This document shows positions 45,129-53,638 of a stretch of 64,000 nucleotides of DNA, in pieces (position 1 is the stretch's first letter; each line of letters begins with the position of its first letter). The stretch is from the NCBI GenBank assembly GCA_949841365.1, contig CATKZI010000003.1, positions 1 through 64,000 on the forward strand. Direction: 5' to 3'. Under the pieces are notes generated by a model, which worked only from the letters and a program-made list of their open reading frames with translations, made no database searches and had not been told where the DNA came from. Made by a program: the position numbers and the translations under genes. This DNA comes from an uncultured Candidatus Melainabacteria bacterium. Its GTDB lineage: Bacteria; Cyanobacteriota; Vampirovibrionia; Gastranaerophilales; Gastranaerophilaceae.

Positions 45129-47414
45129 CTAATCTATATCAACCGGTTCTCTCTGAATTTTATCAATCGCTTCACGTGCAGTAAAAACAAGTGCTTCAGG
45201 AACATTTTCAATAGTTGTAAACTGTCTTAAAACATCCACAACACGCTTGAACGAGCGAACGATATCGCCTTCACCAATATCAACCTGTTCTGTAATAGTT
45301 TCCCATTCCGCACCATCAACCCAAAGTTCAATTAATGAACTAAAATAAGGGTTAATATACATTGGAGCTTCCACAGAATATCTTGTTTGAACTTTTTCAA
45401 CCCTGCGACGAATATTTCTGATTAAATTCAATGTTTTTCTGACAGGTTCAGAAATCGGCAGATACGGAATATCAACCCTTAAATCTTCCGTCGTAATCGC
45501 GCAAATCACACCTGCTAACTGTGCAGGTGTAAGATTTTCAAGCACTCCCGAAAAAATTATTTCCGCTATAAACAATTCATTTTCAGAACGCACCTGAGAT
45601 GTCGTAACGCCTTGCTCTGTCGGATAATCGTCTTTCAAATATCCCATATCAATCAAAACACTTCTGTGTGCAAGAAATTTATTCCAGAAAATATCCTTTT
45701 GTTTTTCAATCTCTTTTTCTAATTTTTTATAGCGTACAGTAAAACGTTCCAGAACCTCAACATTTTTTGCATGTTTCTTATAAAGCTTGCAAGTATCACA
45801 ATGAAAATTATGCATCTTTTCAAGCATATCTTTTGTCTGAGCACCAAACTGTCTTACCTCTGCTGACAGCGGGCGATTTTTTGAACGCTCCTGTTTGCAA
45901 ACCTTTTTATAAGTCTGACGGTTTTGAACATAGATGTGACGAAGTTTATCATACTCATGCATTTCATCATCAGACAGCTTATAAGGACAGACAAATTCAC
46001 GGGATTTAATTTCACCTTTAATCTGTTCCTGAGCTTTAATTAACGGCTGTAACCGTGAACCTGATGAGAAATAACCGAAACTTTTCAAAATTAACTCTTT
46101 TGCTTCATCAAGACTGAAACGCTGTAACAAATTCAATACCATTGAATAGCTTGGAGAAAAACGGCTTTCAAGAGGGTTTGCATCACTCAAAACGAGTTCC
46201 GCAACTTCCTCGGGAGATTGAAATTGCGTTCCGACAATCGTAACATATCCGATTTCATCCATCCCACGGCGACCTGCACGACCCGACATTTGCAAAAACT
46301 CACTTGCCGTAAGCATTCTGTGTCCGCTGTCGGTTCTTTTACTTGTTGCACTGATTACGGTCGAACGTGCAGGCATATTAATCCCTGCAGCAAGAGTTTC
46401 TGTCGCAAATACGACCTTTATCAAACCTTTTTGGAACAGTTTTTCAACCAATCCTTTCCAGGCAGGCAAAAGTCCTGCATGGTGCGATGCAACACCGCAC
46501 AACAAATATTCAATATGTTTGTTATTATAAAGATGCGGGTTCTCTGCAATATATTCATCAATAATCTGTTGAATTTGTGCTCTTTCACCTTTTGTAATCA
46601 AATCCAAAGATGCGCATTTTTCCATTTGTTCGTCACATTTTTTACGCGAAAAAGTAAAATATATAGCAGGAAGCATATCATTCTGCTCTAAATTCCTAAT
46701 TATATCTTTCACGTAACTTTTTTTGTTTTGAAGTTTTTTACCAAAAACTCTTTTTTCAGGTCTGATTTTTTTATTAAGCTGTCCGCTTGGAGTTAAAAGC
46801 GGTAAAAGTTTTGTCGGCTGCGAACTGTCGAAATAGAAAAATCTTAAAGGAACAGGTCTGAAATCCGTATCAACAAGTTCTGTTTTTGAATGCACCGTAT
46901 TAATCCAATCCGTCAGTTCATCTGCATTTGCGACTGTTGCAGACAATGCAATTATCTGAACATTTGTCGGACAGTAAATTATACTTTCTTCCCAAACCGT
47001 TCCGCGCTGTTCATCGTTCATATAATGAACTTCATCAAGAACAACATATTTTACGTCTTTCATATTATCAGTTACAGAGCCGAAATTTGTGCCATACAAC
47101 ATATTTCTGAAAACTTCCGTTGTCATAACAACAATCTGCCCGTTACGGTTCAAAGATGTATCACCCGTTAAAAGCCCGACTTTATCATAACCGTATTTTT
47201 CGCCAAAATCATAATATTTCTGGTTAGAAAGAGCTTTTAAAGGTGTAGTATAAAAAATTCTTTTGCCTTCCTCAAGGGCTCTATGTATCGCGTGCTGTGC
47301 AATAACTGTTTTTCCGGCACCTGTAGGCGCACATACAACAACGCTTTTACCCTCGTTAATAAAATCACAGGCATCTTTTTGAAAATCATCCAGCTCAAAC
47401 GGGAATTCGTACAT
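45129..47414 (-). CDS. Ski2-like DEVH-box RNA helicase
   Basis: The 761 residues carry an SF2 motor: FQKDACDFINEGKSVVVCAP, GAGKTVIAQ, TTPLKALSNQKY, VVLDEVHYMND and LSATVAN, and in the second RecA domain TETLAAGINMPA and QMSGRAGRRGMDE. A C-terminal DSHCT-like region follows. This resembles the cyanobacterial/plastid ISE2-type helicase and would act in RNA processing or decay. GGAG precedes the ATG. The C terminus abuts a dispersed repeat. Confidence 0.93.
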   Translation of the reverse strand: MYEFPFELDDFQKDACDFINEGKSVVVCAPTGAGKTVIAQHAIHRALEEGKRIFYTTPLKALSNQKYYDFGEKYGYDKVGLLTGDTSLNRNGQIVVMTTEVFRNMLYGTNFGSVTDNMKDVKYVVLDEVHYMNDEQRGTVWEESIIYCPTNVQIIALSATVANADELTDWINTVHSKTELVDTDFRPVPLRFFYFDSSQPTKLLPLLTPSGQLNKKIRPEKRVFGKKLQNKKSYVKDIIRNLEQNDMLPAIYFTFSRKKCDEQMEKCASLDLITKGERAQIQQIIDEYIAENPHLYNNKHIEYLLCGVASHHAGLLPAWKGLVEKLFQKGLIKVVFATETLAAGINMPARSTVISATSKRTDSGHRMLTASEFLQMSGRAGRRGMDEIGYVTIVGTQFQSPEEVAELVLSDANPLESRFSPSYSMVLNLLQRFSLDEAKELILKSFGYFSSGSRLQPLIKAQEQIKGEIKSREFVCPYKLSDDEMHEYDKLRHIYVQNRQTYKKVCKQERSKNRPLSAEVRQFGAQTKDMLEKMHNFHCDTCKLYKKHAKNVEVLERFTVRYKKLEKEIEKQKDIFWNKFLAHRSVLIDMGYLKDDYPTEQGVTTSQVRSENELFIAEIIFSGVLENLTPAQLAGVICAITTEDLRVDIPYLPISEPVRKTLNLIRNIRRRVEKVQTRYSVEAPMYINPYFSSLIELWVDGAEWETITEQVDIGEGDIVRSFKRVVDVLRQFTTIENVPEALVFTAREAIDKIQREPVDID

Positions 47415-47540
47415 TAATATCTCCTCATATATTTACATTATGCCCGAAATATTAATATTTGTAAACATGTTAAGCAAAACAGGCAATTATAATTTTCAGG
47501 AAAGTTAGTAAATGTGTGTAGAAAAGAAAAGGAATTAATT

Positions 47541-48038
47541 ATGCAAGTAGGACAAGCAGGTATCAATTATTATCAAAATAACCCAAATTTTACAGGCTTT
47601 CGTGTAAGAGGCGGTGAAGCATCTTTAGACAGAGTTATGGAAACTTTCCAAGACCTGAGTACTCCCGATTTATTAAAATCATTACAAATTATCAAAAAAG
47701 AAGCAAATAACCCTGTAAAAATTGATATTGAAGATTTAGGTTATTATTTCGGACAACCTGCTAATGGTCATTGGGATGTGACAATTGGCGGAAAAACATA
47801 TACAAACGGGAATCCGCATTCATTATCAGCATATAGCCTTGTGCATTTTTTGAAAAAACTTTCTAATAAAGCTCAGAAATTTAATCCACTAAGAATGAGT
47901 AAAGGTGAAGAAAGAATTTTAGAACAAAAAAATAAACTTGAATTAATGGAATTAAAAAACAGTTTGAAAAATGGTGAAGATGAAGTAACAATCCGTGACG
48001 GTATGTTAGATTACATTTTTGAATTAATCAGACATTAA
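47541..48038 (+). CDS. Uncharacterised protein with N-terminal NFTG motif
   Basis: This soluble-looking protein of 165 residues begins MQVGQAGINYYQNNPNFTGF and carries the (N/S)F-x-G motif (F17, G19) shared with four others here. The rest is mixed helix and strand with DGMLDYIFELIRH at the end. AAGGA precedes ATG 47541; the open frame extends upstream to 47514 without a ribosome-binding site. A TTTGTAAACATGTTAAG element lies about 75 bases upstream. Function unknown. Confidence 0.7.
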   Translation: MQVGQAGINYYQNNPNFTGFRVRGGEASLDRVMETFQDLSTPDLLKSLQIIKKEANNPVKIDIEDLGYYFGQPANGHWDVTIGGKTYTNGNPHSLSAYSLVHFLKKLSNKAQKFNPLRMSKGEERILEQKNKLELMELKNSLKNGEDEVTIRDGMLDYIFELIRH

Positions 48039-48042
48039 TAAA

Positions 48043-48067
48043 AAAGCTCCCAATCGGGAGCTTTTTT
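48043..48067. terminator. Bidirectional intrinsic terminator before serS
   Basis: AGCTCCC-AATC-GGGAGCT, identical in stem and loop to the terminator at 6543-6560, with A and T flanks, between converging stops at 48038 and 48067. Confidence 0.9.
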
Positions 48068-49332
48068 TATATCTTGTCAAATCCTGTATATTTTCTGAGA
48101 ACTTCAGGAATAATAATTGTTCCGTCTTCCTGCTGATAATTTTCAACAATTGCGGCAAATGTTCTGCCGACAGCAAGTCCGGAACCGTTGATTGTATGTA
48201 CAAATCTTGTTTTTCCGCTTTCTTTGTCACGATATCTTATATTGGCACGTCTTGCCTGATAGTCGCCAAAGTTTGAACAGCTTGAAATTTCTTTGTAAGC
48301 GTTGTAAGAAGGCATCCAAACTTCCAAATCCCAGCATTTATTCGCCGAAAATCCGATATCACCTGTTGATAAAGCTTCACGGCGATATGGAAGTTCCAAT
48401 AATTGAAGCATTTTTTCAGCATCTTCTGTTAATTTTTCATGTTCCTCTTTGCTTGTTTCCGGAGTACAAAGTTTTACAAGTTCAACTTTATTAAACTGGT
48501 GAACTCTAATTAAACCTCTTGTATCACGACCTGCAGAACCTGATTCACGTCTGAAACACGGAGTATATGCTGTCATATATTTCGGTAAATCATCTTCTGA
48601 AAGAATTTCTCCCGAATAAATATTTGTAACAGGAACTTCAGCTGTCGGGATTAAGTACAAATCTTCATCAACACATTTATACATATCTTCTTTAAACTTT
48701 GGAAGCTGACCTGTACCTGTCATAGTATTAGCATTTGCCATAAACGGCGGTAAAATTTCCTCATAACCCTGTTCCTGTGTATGATAATCCAAGAAAAAAT
48801 TAATAATTGCACGTTCCAATCTTGCACCTTTACCGCGATACAAAGTAAATCTGCTTTGAGAAATTTTCACACCGCGTTCAAAGTCAACAAGATTTTTTTC
48901 CTCGCACAAATCCCAGTGAGCTTTAAATTCAAAATCAAATTTTCTCGGTTCACCCCATTTATAAACTTCAACATTATCATCCTCAGAAAGCCCTATCGGA
49001 GTTGTTTCATCGGGAATGTTAGGTGTATGAAGCAAAATGTCACGCTGTTTATTGTCAAGTTCAGTTTGCTTATCCTCTAATGCCTTGATATCATCACCGA
49101 GTTTACGCACTTCTTCTTGAATTGCATCAGTATTTTCACCGTTTTTTTTCATCATACCGATTTTTTGAGAATCATTTTTTCTTTTAGCACGCAATTCATC
49201 AGCCTGTGCCTGAATTTTTCTTCTTTCCGCATCAATTTCAAGAACCGCATCAATTGAAAGTTCCGGATTTCTTCTTTTTAAAAGTTCATTTACCTTGTCA
49301 GGATTTTCTCTAATCAGTTTAATATCAAGCAT
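48067..49332 (-). CDS. serS: Serine-tRNA ligase
   Basis: This class II aminoacyl-tRNA synthetase has 421 residues from [20 protein letters not shown]. The N-terminal antiparallel coiled coil (about 30-100) grips tRNA-Ser. Motif 2 is [20 protein letters not shown]; motif 3 is [18 protein letters not shown]. The frame runs 60 codons further upstream, but AGAGG and family length place the start at 49332. A TATAAT at 49358-49363 (minus strand) gives a 19-nt leader. Confidence 0.97.
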   Translation of the reverse strand: MLDIKLIRENPDKVNELLKRRNPELSIDAVLEIDAERRKIQAQADELRAKRKNDSQKIGMMKKNGENTDAIQEEVRKLGDDIKALEDKQTELDNKQRDILLHTPNIPDETTPIGLSEDDNVEVYKWGEPRKFDFEFKAHWDLCEEKNLVDFERGVKISQSRFTLYRGKGARLERAIINFFLDYHTQEQGYEEILPPFMANANTMTGTGQLPKFKEDMYKCVDEDLYLIPTAEVPVTNIYSGEILSEDDLPKYMTAYTPCFRRESGSAGRDTRGLIRVHQFNKVELVKLCTPETSKEEHEKLTEDAEKMLQLLELPYRREALSTGDIGFSANKCWDLEVWMPSYNAYKEISSCSNFGDYQARRANIRYRDKESGKTRFVHTINGSGLAVGRTFAAIVENYQQEDGTIIIPEVLRKYTGFDKI

Positions 49333-49443
49333 CTTTATTCCTCTTTCTTCTGAAGCTATTATATTTAAAATACAACTTATAATCAAGAAAAATTTCATCT
49401 TGTTAAGAATGTTAAGAATTATGGCAAAATTTGACATAAGGTG

Positions 49444-49449
49444 TATAAT
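49444..49449 (+). promoter_or_regulatory. -10 box with exact leaderless spacing, 49456 gene
   Basis: TATAAT with a six-base spacer to ATG 49456. No Shine-Dalgarno is present. TGTTAAGAA direct repeats with a nine-base period lie at about 49409-49427. Confidence 0.45.
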
Positions 49450-49455
49450 ATGAGT

Positions 49456-49770
49456 ATGGGGTATATATTTAAGAAACTTGCACAAAAATTGGTTCAAGAA
49501 CGGGAAAAACAAGCATCCGCTTCAACAAATCCGATTGGAAACGAAAATGTTTTTCTCAATAAAATGACGCATTCGGCTCTTAATTTATATGAACACAAGT
49601 GTGACATAAATAACTTTTCCAAACTTGTTCTGTCTGACCCCGAGAATGATTCACATAACAGAATTATGGATGAATTGTTCGCAAGCGGTGTAAAAGATCC
49701 GTTTGAAAAAAGCAAGTTAACACAATTGTCTGATAATAAAAGATTTTTGCGCGATCTCGGACTTGACTAA
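49456..49770 (+). CDS. Small uncharacterised protein
   Basis: The protein is 104 residues and mostly helical, starting [20 protein letters not shown] and ending [10 protein letters not shown]. No signal peptide, membrane helix or known domain. The start at 49456 follows from a -10 box six bases upstream; GTG 49441 and ATG 49450 are also in frame but would lie in or next to the box. Tail overlaps the isocitrate dehydrogenase gene by four bases. Real rather than spurious because its codons fill an otherwise empty gap with a fitting promoter. Confidence 0.6.
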   Translation: MGYIFKKLAQKLVQEREKQASASTNPIGNENVFLNKMTHSALNLYEHKCDINNFSKLVLSDPENDSHNRIMDELFASGVKDPFEKSKLTQLSDNKRFLRDLGLD

Positions 49771-50759
49771 AGATTTTTAATTACCGCATTGGCAAAATCG
49801 GAAGTTGAAGCCATTCCGCCTAAATCGCCCGTACAAATTCCGCTTTTTAAAGTTTTAAATAATGCTGTTTCAATTCTATCAGCATATTTATGCTCGTCTA
49901 TATAACGGAGCATTTCTATTGCTGATAATAACAATGCTGTCGGGTTTGCTTTATTTTGCCCCTTGATATCGGGAGCAGAGCCATGAACCGGTTCAAATAC
50001 CGCGCAATCAACACCGATATTTGCGCCCTGTGCAACTCCAAGCCCGCCGATTAAACCTGCACACAAATCGGAAACAATATCACCGTAAAGATTTGGCAGA
50101 ACCAAAACATCAAACTGCGACGGATTTTGAACCAACTGCATACAAAGATTGTCTACCAGAATTTCACGTGTCACTATTTGCGGATAATCTTTTGCAATGT
50201 TTCTAAAACATTCCAAAAATAAACCGTCAGAAAGCTTCATAATATTAGCTTTTGTGACAACACAAACTTCTTTACGCCCGTTTTTAACCGCATAATCAAA
50301 TGCAAATTTTGCAATACGTTCAGATGCTTTGCGCGTAATTATCTTAATACTTTCTGCAGTATTTTCATCAACTTGACGTTCAATTCCTGCGTACAAATCC
50401 TCAGTATTTTCACGAACAACAACTATATCAACATTATCAAATCGAGTTTTGACATTTGGAAGATTTTTGCATGGACGCAGATTTGCATATAAATCAAGTT
50501 CCTTGCGCAACTGAACATTCACTGAACGAAACCCTTTCCCAATCGGAGTTGTAACGGGAGCTTTTAATGCTATCTTATTTGTTTTGATAGAATTCAAAAC
50601 CCTTTCAGGTAACGGAGTTCCTTCTTTTTCTATAACATCAGCCCCTGCTGTCTGTACATCCCAATTTATTTTTAATCCTGATGCCTCAATAATTCTTACA
50701 ACTGCATCGGAAATTTCAGGTCCTATACCGTCCCCGTTAATCAGTGTTATCGTTTTCAT
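49767..50759 (-). CDS. NAD-type isocitrate/isopropylmalate dehydrogenase family
   Basis: The 330 residues form a short-type beta-decarboxylating dehydrogenase. INGDGIGPEISDAV opens it. VRENTEDLYAGIE is the isocitrate-type substrate motif; isopropylmalate dehydrogenases usually have REL(T)GG instead. VLVLPNLYGDIVSDLCAGLIG and FEPVHGSAPDI follow. I favour NAD-isocitrate dehydrogenase, giving 2-oxoglutarate for glutamate synthesis. Homoisocitrate dehydrogenase is the alternative. It overlaps the small upstream gene by 23 bases. Confidence 0.88.
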   Translation of the reverse strand: MKTITLINGDGIGPEISDAVVRIIEASGLKINWDVQTAGADVIEKEGTPLPERVLNSIKTNKIALKAPVTTPIGKGFRSVNVQLRKELDLYANLRPCKNLPNVKTRFDNVDIVVVRENTEDLYAGIERQVDENTAESIKIITRKASERIAKFAFDYAVKNGRKEVCVVTKANIMKLSDGLFLECFRNIAKDYPQIVTREILVDNLCMQLVQNPSQFDVLVLPNLYGDIVSDLCAGLIGGLGVAQGANIGVDCAVFEPVHGSAPDIKGQNKANPTALLLSAIEMLRYIDEHKYADRIETALFKTLKSGICTGDLGGMASTSDFANAVIKNL

Positions 50760-50955
50760 TATTCCTCACTATGTGTAAACATCTCTCAAATTTCTCAAAA
50801 AAACCACAATTAGTAACAGTCAAACTATCTTCAAGGTAAACAACACCTAGCCCTAATGCCGTCAAAAGCGGGCATGAAACACCTTCTGCATAATTCTTAC
50901 AGTCAATGCATTGGTCATCATCTTCAATAAAAATTCGTCCGTCACTACAATACAT
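50737..50955 (-). CDS. Small cysteine-containing protein upstream of isocitrate dehydrogenase
   Basis: The protein is 72 residues, starting MYCSDGRIFIEDDDQCIDCK and containing CIDCKNYAEGVSCPLL, a Cys-x2-Cys plus a later Cys that could bind metal. ATG 50955 lies exactly six bases after a TATAAT box and has no ribosome-binding site. It is translationally coupled to the dehydrogenase gene by a 23-base overlap, suggesting one transcript. No family recognised. Confidence 0.65.
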   Translation of the reverse strand: MYCSDGRIFIEDDDQCIDCKNYAEGVSCPLLTALGLGVVYLEDSLTVTNCGFFEKFERCLHIVRNNENDNTD

Positions 50956-50961
50956 AAGCTG

Positions 50962-50967
50962 ATTATA
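50962..50967 (-). promoter_or_regulatory. -10 box with exact leaderless spacing
   Basis: Minus-strand TATAAT, six-base spacer, ATG 50955. It would drive the Cys-containing small gene and isocitrate dehydrogenase. TTAACAAAAC-TTAACAGAAA repeats lie about 30 bases further upstream. Confidence 0.5.
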
Positions 50968-51084
50968 CACCTTTCAGCCATATTTGTAAATATTAACAAA
51001 ACTTAACAGAAACCAAAATTAAAAGCAATTTTTACTAAAACAAAAACTTTATATAAGTAAGGTAGGTTAAAAGTAGGTTAGATT

Positions 51085-51933
51085 ATGGTCGCTATAGGTA
51101 GAATTTTTAAAGGCGCAGGTCGCTTGTTATTTGATCCTAAATTTACGGAAGCCGCAGAAAGTGCATTAAAAGCGTCTCGTAAAGCTCAAGGGTGGAAAAA
51201 TATTCATAAACAAATCGGCGATTGTTTTATAAAAGCCGAAAAAGCTTCCATTGATGCTAATCCGTCGCTATGGAAAGGTATGAGAGATTCTTTAACATCA
51301 CTTCCAAATGGAATGAAAACAGCTTGGAACGGCGCTAAAGGTCTGGGCAAATTAAAAGCTGTTGGCGGACAGTTATGGAAACGAATGCCGTTAATAGGCG
51401 GGATCTTAATGGTTGCATTTGAACTTCCGAACATTTTCTCTGCGTTCAAAGACAAAGGTTTAGTTGGCGGAGTTACTGAAATTGTAAAATCCGGAAGCCG
51501 ATTAGTTGGCAGTATGGCAGGTTTTGCAATAGGTCAAGCACTAATTCCTATCCCGATTGTAGGCGGATTAATAGGTGCTATAGGCGGCGATTGGCTGGTT
51601 AGCAAAATCACGGGCAAAAGCCACACTGAAAAGAAAGCTGAAATGGAAGAAGCATTAGCACAGGCAAATACTTCCGAACAACAAGCTCAATTATTACAAC
51701 AACAATTAATGCAACAGCAAATGATGTCCAATCCTTATGGAAACAATATGTTTGCATCTAATCCATATGCCCAGGGAAACTTTAATGTTCCTCAAGCAAC
51801 AATGACACCTCAGCAGATAATGGCAATGGGTCAAATGCTCCAAGGCGGTTATGGGCTTCCTAACGGGAACTATATGGATCAAGACTTTATGGCAATGACA
51901 TCAGGAATGAACAGAATGAATTATTTATGTTAA
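51085..51933 (+). CDS. Uncharacterised glycine-zipper protein with Gln/Met-rich tail
   Basis: The 282 residues have no signal peptide. A basic amphipathic first half is followed by hydrophobic Gly-rich helices at about 100-120 (PLIGGILMVAFELPNIF) and 140-175 (GSMAGFAIGQALIPIPIVGG then LIGAIGGDWLV). A Gln/Met/Asn-rich low-complexity tail follows (QQQLMQQQMMSNPYGNN). The architecture recalls pore- or membrane-inserting proteins. Followed by its own terminator, then by a similar Gly-rich gene. No function recognised. Confidence 0.7.
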   Translation: MVAIGRIFKGAGRLLFDPKFTEAAESALKASRKAQGWKNIHKQIGDCFIKAEKASIDANPSLWKGMRDSLTSLPNGMKTAWNGAKGLGKLKAVGGQLWKRMPLIGGILMVAFELPNIFSAFKDKGLVGGVTEIVKSGSRLVGSMAGFAIGQALIPIPIVGGLIGAIGGDWLVSKITGKSHTEKKAEMEEALAQANTSEQQAQLLQQQLMQQQMMSNPYGNNMFASNPYAQGNFNVPQATMTPQQIMAMGQMLQGGYGLPNGNYMDQDFMAMTSGMNRMNYLC

Positions 51934-51937
51934 ATAT

Positions 51938-51976
51938 AGTGCTTTGTTAACATTTCTTAACAAAGCACTTTTATTT
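51938..51976 (+). terminator. Intrinsic terminator
   Basis: A perfect 13-base stem AGTGCTTTGTTAA/TTAACAAAGCACT with a six-base loop, followed by TTTATTT. Confidence 0.9.
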
Positions 51977-52029
51977 AGCAATTATTAAAAACAGATATCG
52001 TTTATATATATACACGGGGAAAATATAAG

Positions 52030-52053
52030 TTACAGTAATCAAAATTACTGTAA
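52030..52053 (+). promoter_or_regulatory. Perfect hairpin in the 5' leader of the 52077 gene
   Basis: TTACAGTAAT-CAAA-ATTACTGTAA is a perfect ten-base stem with a four-base loop and no T run, so it is not a terminator. It lies 24 bases before the ATG, between a TATATATA -10-like box and the GGGG ribosome-binding site. An operator or leader stabiliser would fit. Confidence 0.45.
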
Positions 52054-52076
52054 AAATTTAATGGGGAAAAGAAAAT

Positions 52077-53273
52077 ATGCCAAATGTGTATACGTATTTT
52101 GATGCGGTAAATATGGCACGCGCTATAGAGGGTTTAGGACCAATCGGAGCCGGAACTGCTAATGGCCTAGGTGCCGATTTTGGAACAACAGTGGTAGGCG
52201 GCACAGCTTTGTGTGTCGGAGGTCCATTAGTTTTAAAAGGAGCCTGGAAGGGTACTCGAGGAATATTTTATGATATCCCGAAATTTGCAATAAAAAACTA
52301 CGGACAATACGGTCAAGCATTTGGCGAACTTTATAGTAACTATAAAAAAAATACTAGTGCCAGAAGGGAAGCTAATCAAAAAATATACGCAGATGCTAAG
52401 AAAAAACTAAAAGAAATAAGGGAACTAATAAAAAATAAAAAATTCAAAGAAGCTAAAACAGCTTTTAACGAACTTGGTAAGTTAGTTAAGCAAGGTGATG
52501 CGAAACTTGCAGAAGGAATTAAAGCTGGTAATATAACTCCCAAATCTGGTTCCAGACTTGCCAAAATAGGTTCTAGCTTAAAAAAATTCACAGGCATAGA
52601 TGCATTAAGCAAGGGAATAAATAACACCATTGCCAAAGGTGCAGTTGAGGGTGCAAGCAAAGGTGCTAAAATAGCAGCTGGTGGCTGCAAAGCGTTAAAA
52701 GGCTTTGTAAAAGGCGGCGGTGCACTTACTGCATTAATTGAATTTGGAGTTGATACATATGAAAACTGGGAAATTTATAAAACAGGAACAACATCCGAAA
52801 AATTAGAACAAGCCGGAAAATCTGCTGCAGTAGCTGCAGGTGCAGGTGTCGGTTGGTGGGCAGGACATGCTGCAGGGGCAGCACTTGGCGGAGTTGCATC
52901 AGCTGCAATCGCAGGCAGTGCTATCGGTTCTGTTGTTCCAGGTTTAGGAACAGTTATTGGAGCTGTTATAGGCATTGGATGCGGGCTTATTGGTAGTTGG
53001 CTCGGCAGCAAAGCTGCAAAAGCTGCAGTAGGCCCATCAGTAATAGAAAAAAAGAAACAGAAAGCTGCTATCGAGCAGGCTCGAGAAGCTCAAAGTGATG
53101 AAACAAAAATGAAAGAACTAGTTGAAGCTTATCAAATGATGATTGATGGCAGAGAAGAAATGCTCGCTGAAGGAATCGATGAACAAGTTACCTGTCCGCA
53201 AGATAATACTTATGTAGCACAACCGGAATTAGATGCACAATTGGCAGGATTACACATAGATTTTAATTCATAA
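52077..53273 (+). CDS. Uncharacterised Gly/Ala-rich membrane-active-looking protein
   Basis: The 398 residues have no signal peptide. A Gly-rich hydrophobic segment lies at about 37-60, a Lys/Ala-rich helical region at 90-150, and a long Gly/Ala-zipper stretch at about 250-320 (AAVAAGAGVGWWAGHAAGAA, then ALGGVASAAIAGSAIGSVVP, then GTVIGAVIGIGCGLIGSWLG). An acidic tail follows. It resembles toxin- or colicin-like hairpins and the preceding gene in style though not clearly in sequence. GGGG precedes the ATG. Function unknown. Confidence 0.7.
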   Translation: MPNVYTYFDAVNMARAIEGLGPIGAGTANGLGADFGTTVVGGTALCVGGPLVLKGAWKGTRGIFYDIPKFAIKNYGQYGQAFGELYSNYKKNTSARREANQKIYADAKKKLKEIRELIKNKKFKEAKTAFNELGKLVKQGDAKLAEGIKAGNITPKSGSRLAKIGSSLKKFTGIDALSKGINNTIAKGAVEGASKGAKIAAGGCKALKGFVKGGGALTALIEFGVDTYENWEIYKTGTTSEKLEQAGKSAAVAAGAGVGWWAGHAAGAALGGVASAAIAGSAIGSVVPGLGTVIGAVIGIGCGLIGSWLGSKAAKAAVGPSVIEKKKQKAAIEQAREAQSDETKMKELVEAYQMMIDGREEMLAEGIDEQVTCPQDNTYVAQPELDAQLAGLHIDFNS

Positions 53274-53300
53274 AAAAAAGACCTCTTTGAGGTCTTTTTT
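53274..53300. terminator. Bidirectional intrinsic terminator
   Basis: AAAAAAGACCTC-TTT-GAGGTCTTTTTT, directly after the stop of the 52077 gene and next to the converging small gene. Confidence 0.9.
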
Positions 53301-53301
53301 A

Positions 53302-53475
53302 CTATAATGCACTCATATTAAAATCTCGCTCGGATTTAAATGTAGTGCATTCAAGTACACTTTTCAAAAAACGCTCAATTGCAAATTCCATTGAAGATAT
53401 CTCTTCTTTTAAAGCTTTGTAACTTTCGTCTTTAACATCCTTCAATGCGTTTTCAAAAATTTCGTCATGATACAT
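53302..53475 (-). CDS. Small uncharacterised helical protein
   Basis: A 57-residue acidic helical protein, starting MYHDEIFENALKDVKDESYK, with a Cys near the end. AAGGAG is nine bases upstream of ATG 53475, which is why that start is preferred over ATG 53484 lying directly against the ribosome-binding site. It has its own shared terminator. No family recognised. Confidence 0.6.
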   Translation of the reverse strand: MYHDEIFENALKDVKDESYKALKEEISSMEFAIERFLKSVLECTTFKSERDFNMSAL

Positions 53476-53638
53476 TAGACACATCTCCTTAATTTTACAT
53501 GTTTTACTTCACATATTCCCATAACGGCATTTTTTAGAACAAACTTTAACAAAGATAACAATATTGTTACAAAATTTAGTGATTAATACAAAAATAAAAT
53601 ATTTTAATGTAAAATGTTAAAATACAGGGGAATATAGA

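Noticed and set aside
49333-49512. N-terminal extension of serS in the open frame
   Set aside because: Family length, AGAGG spacing and the -10 box all place the start at 49332; the extension crosses the divergent promoter.
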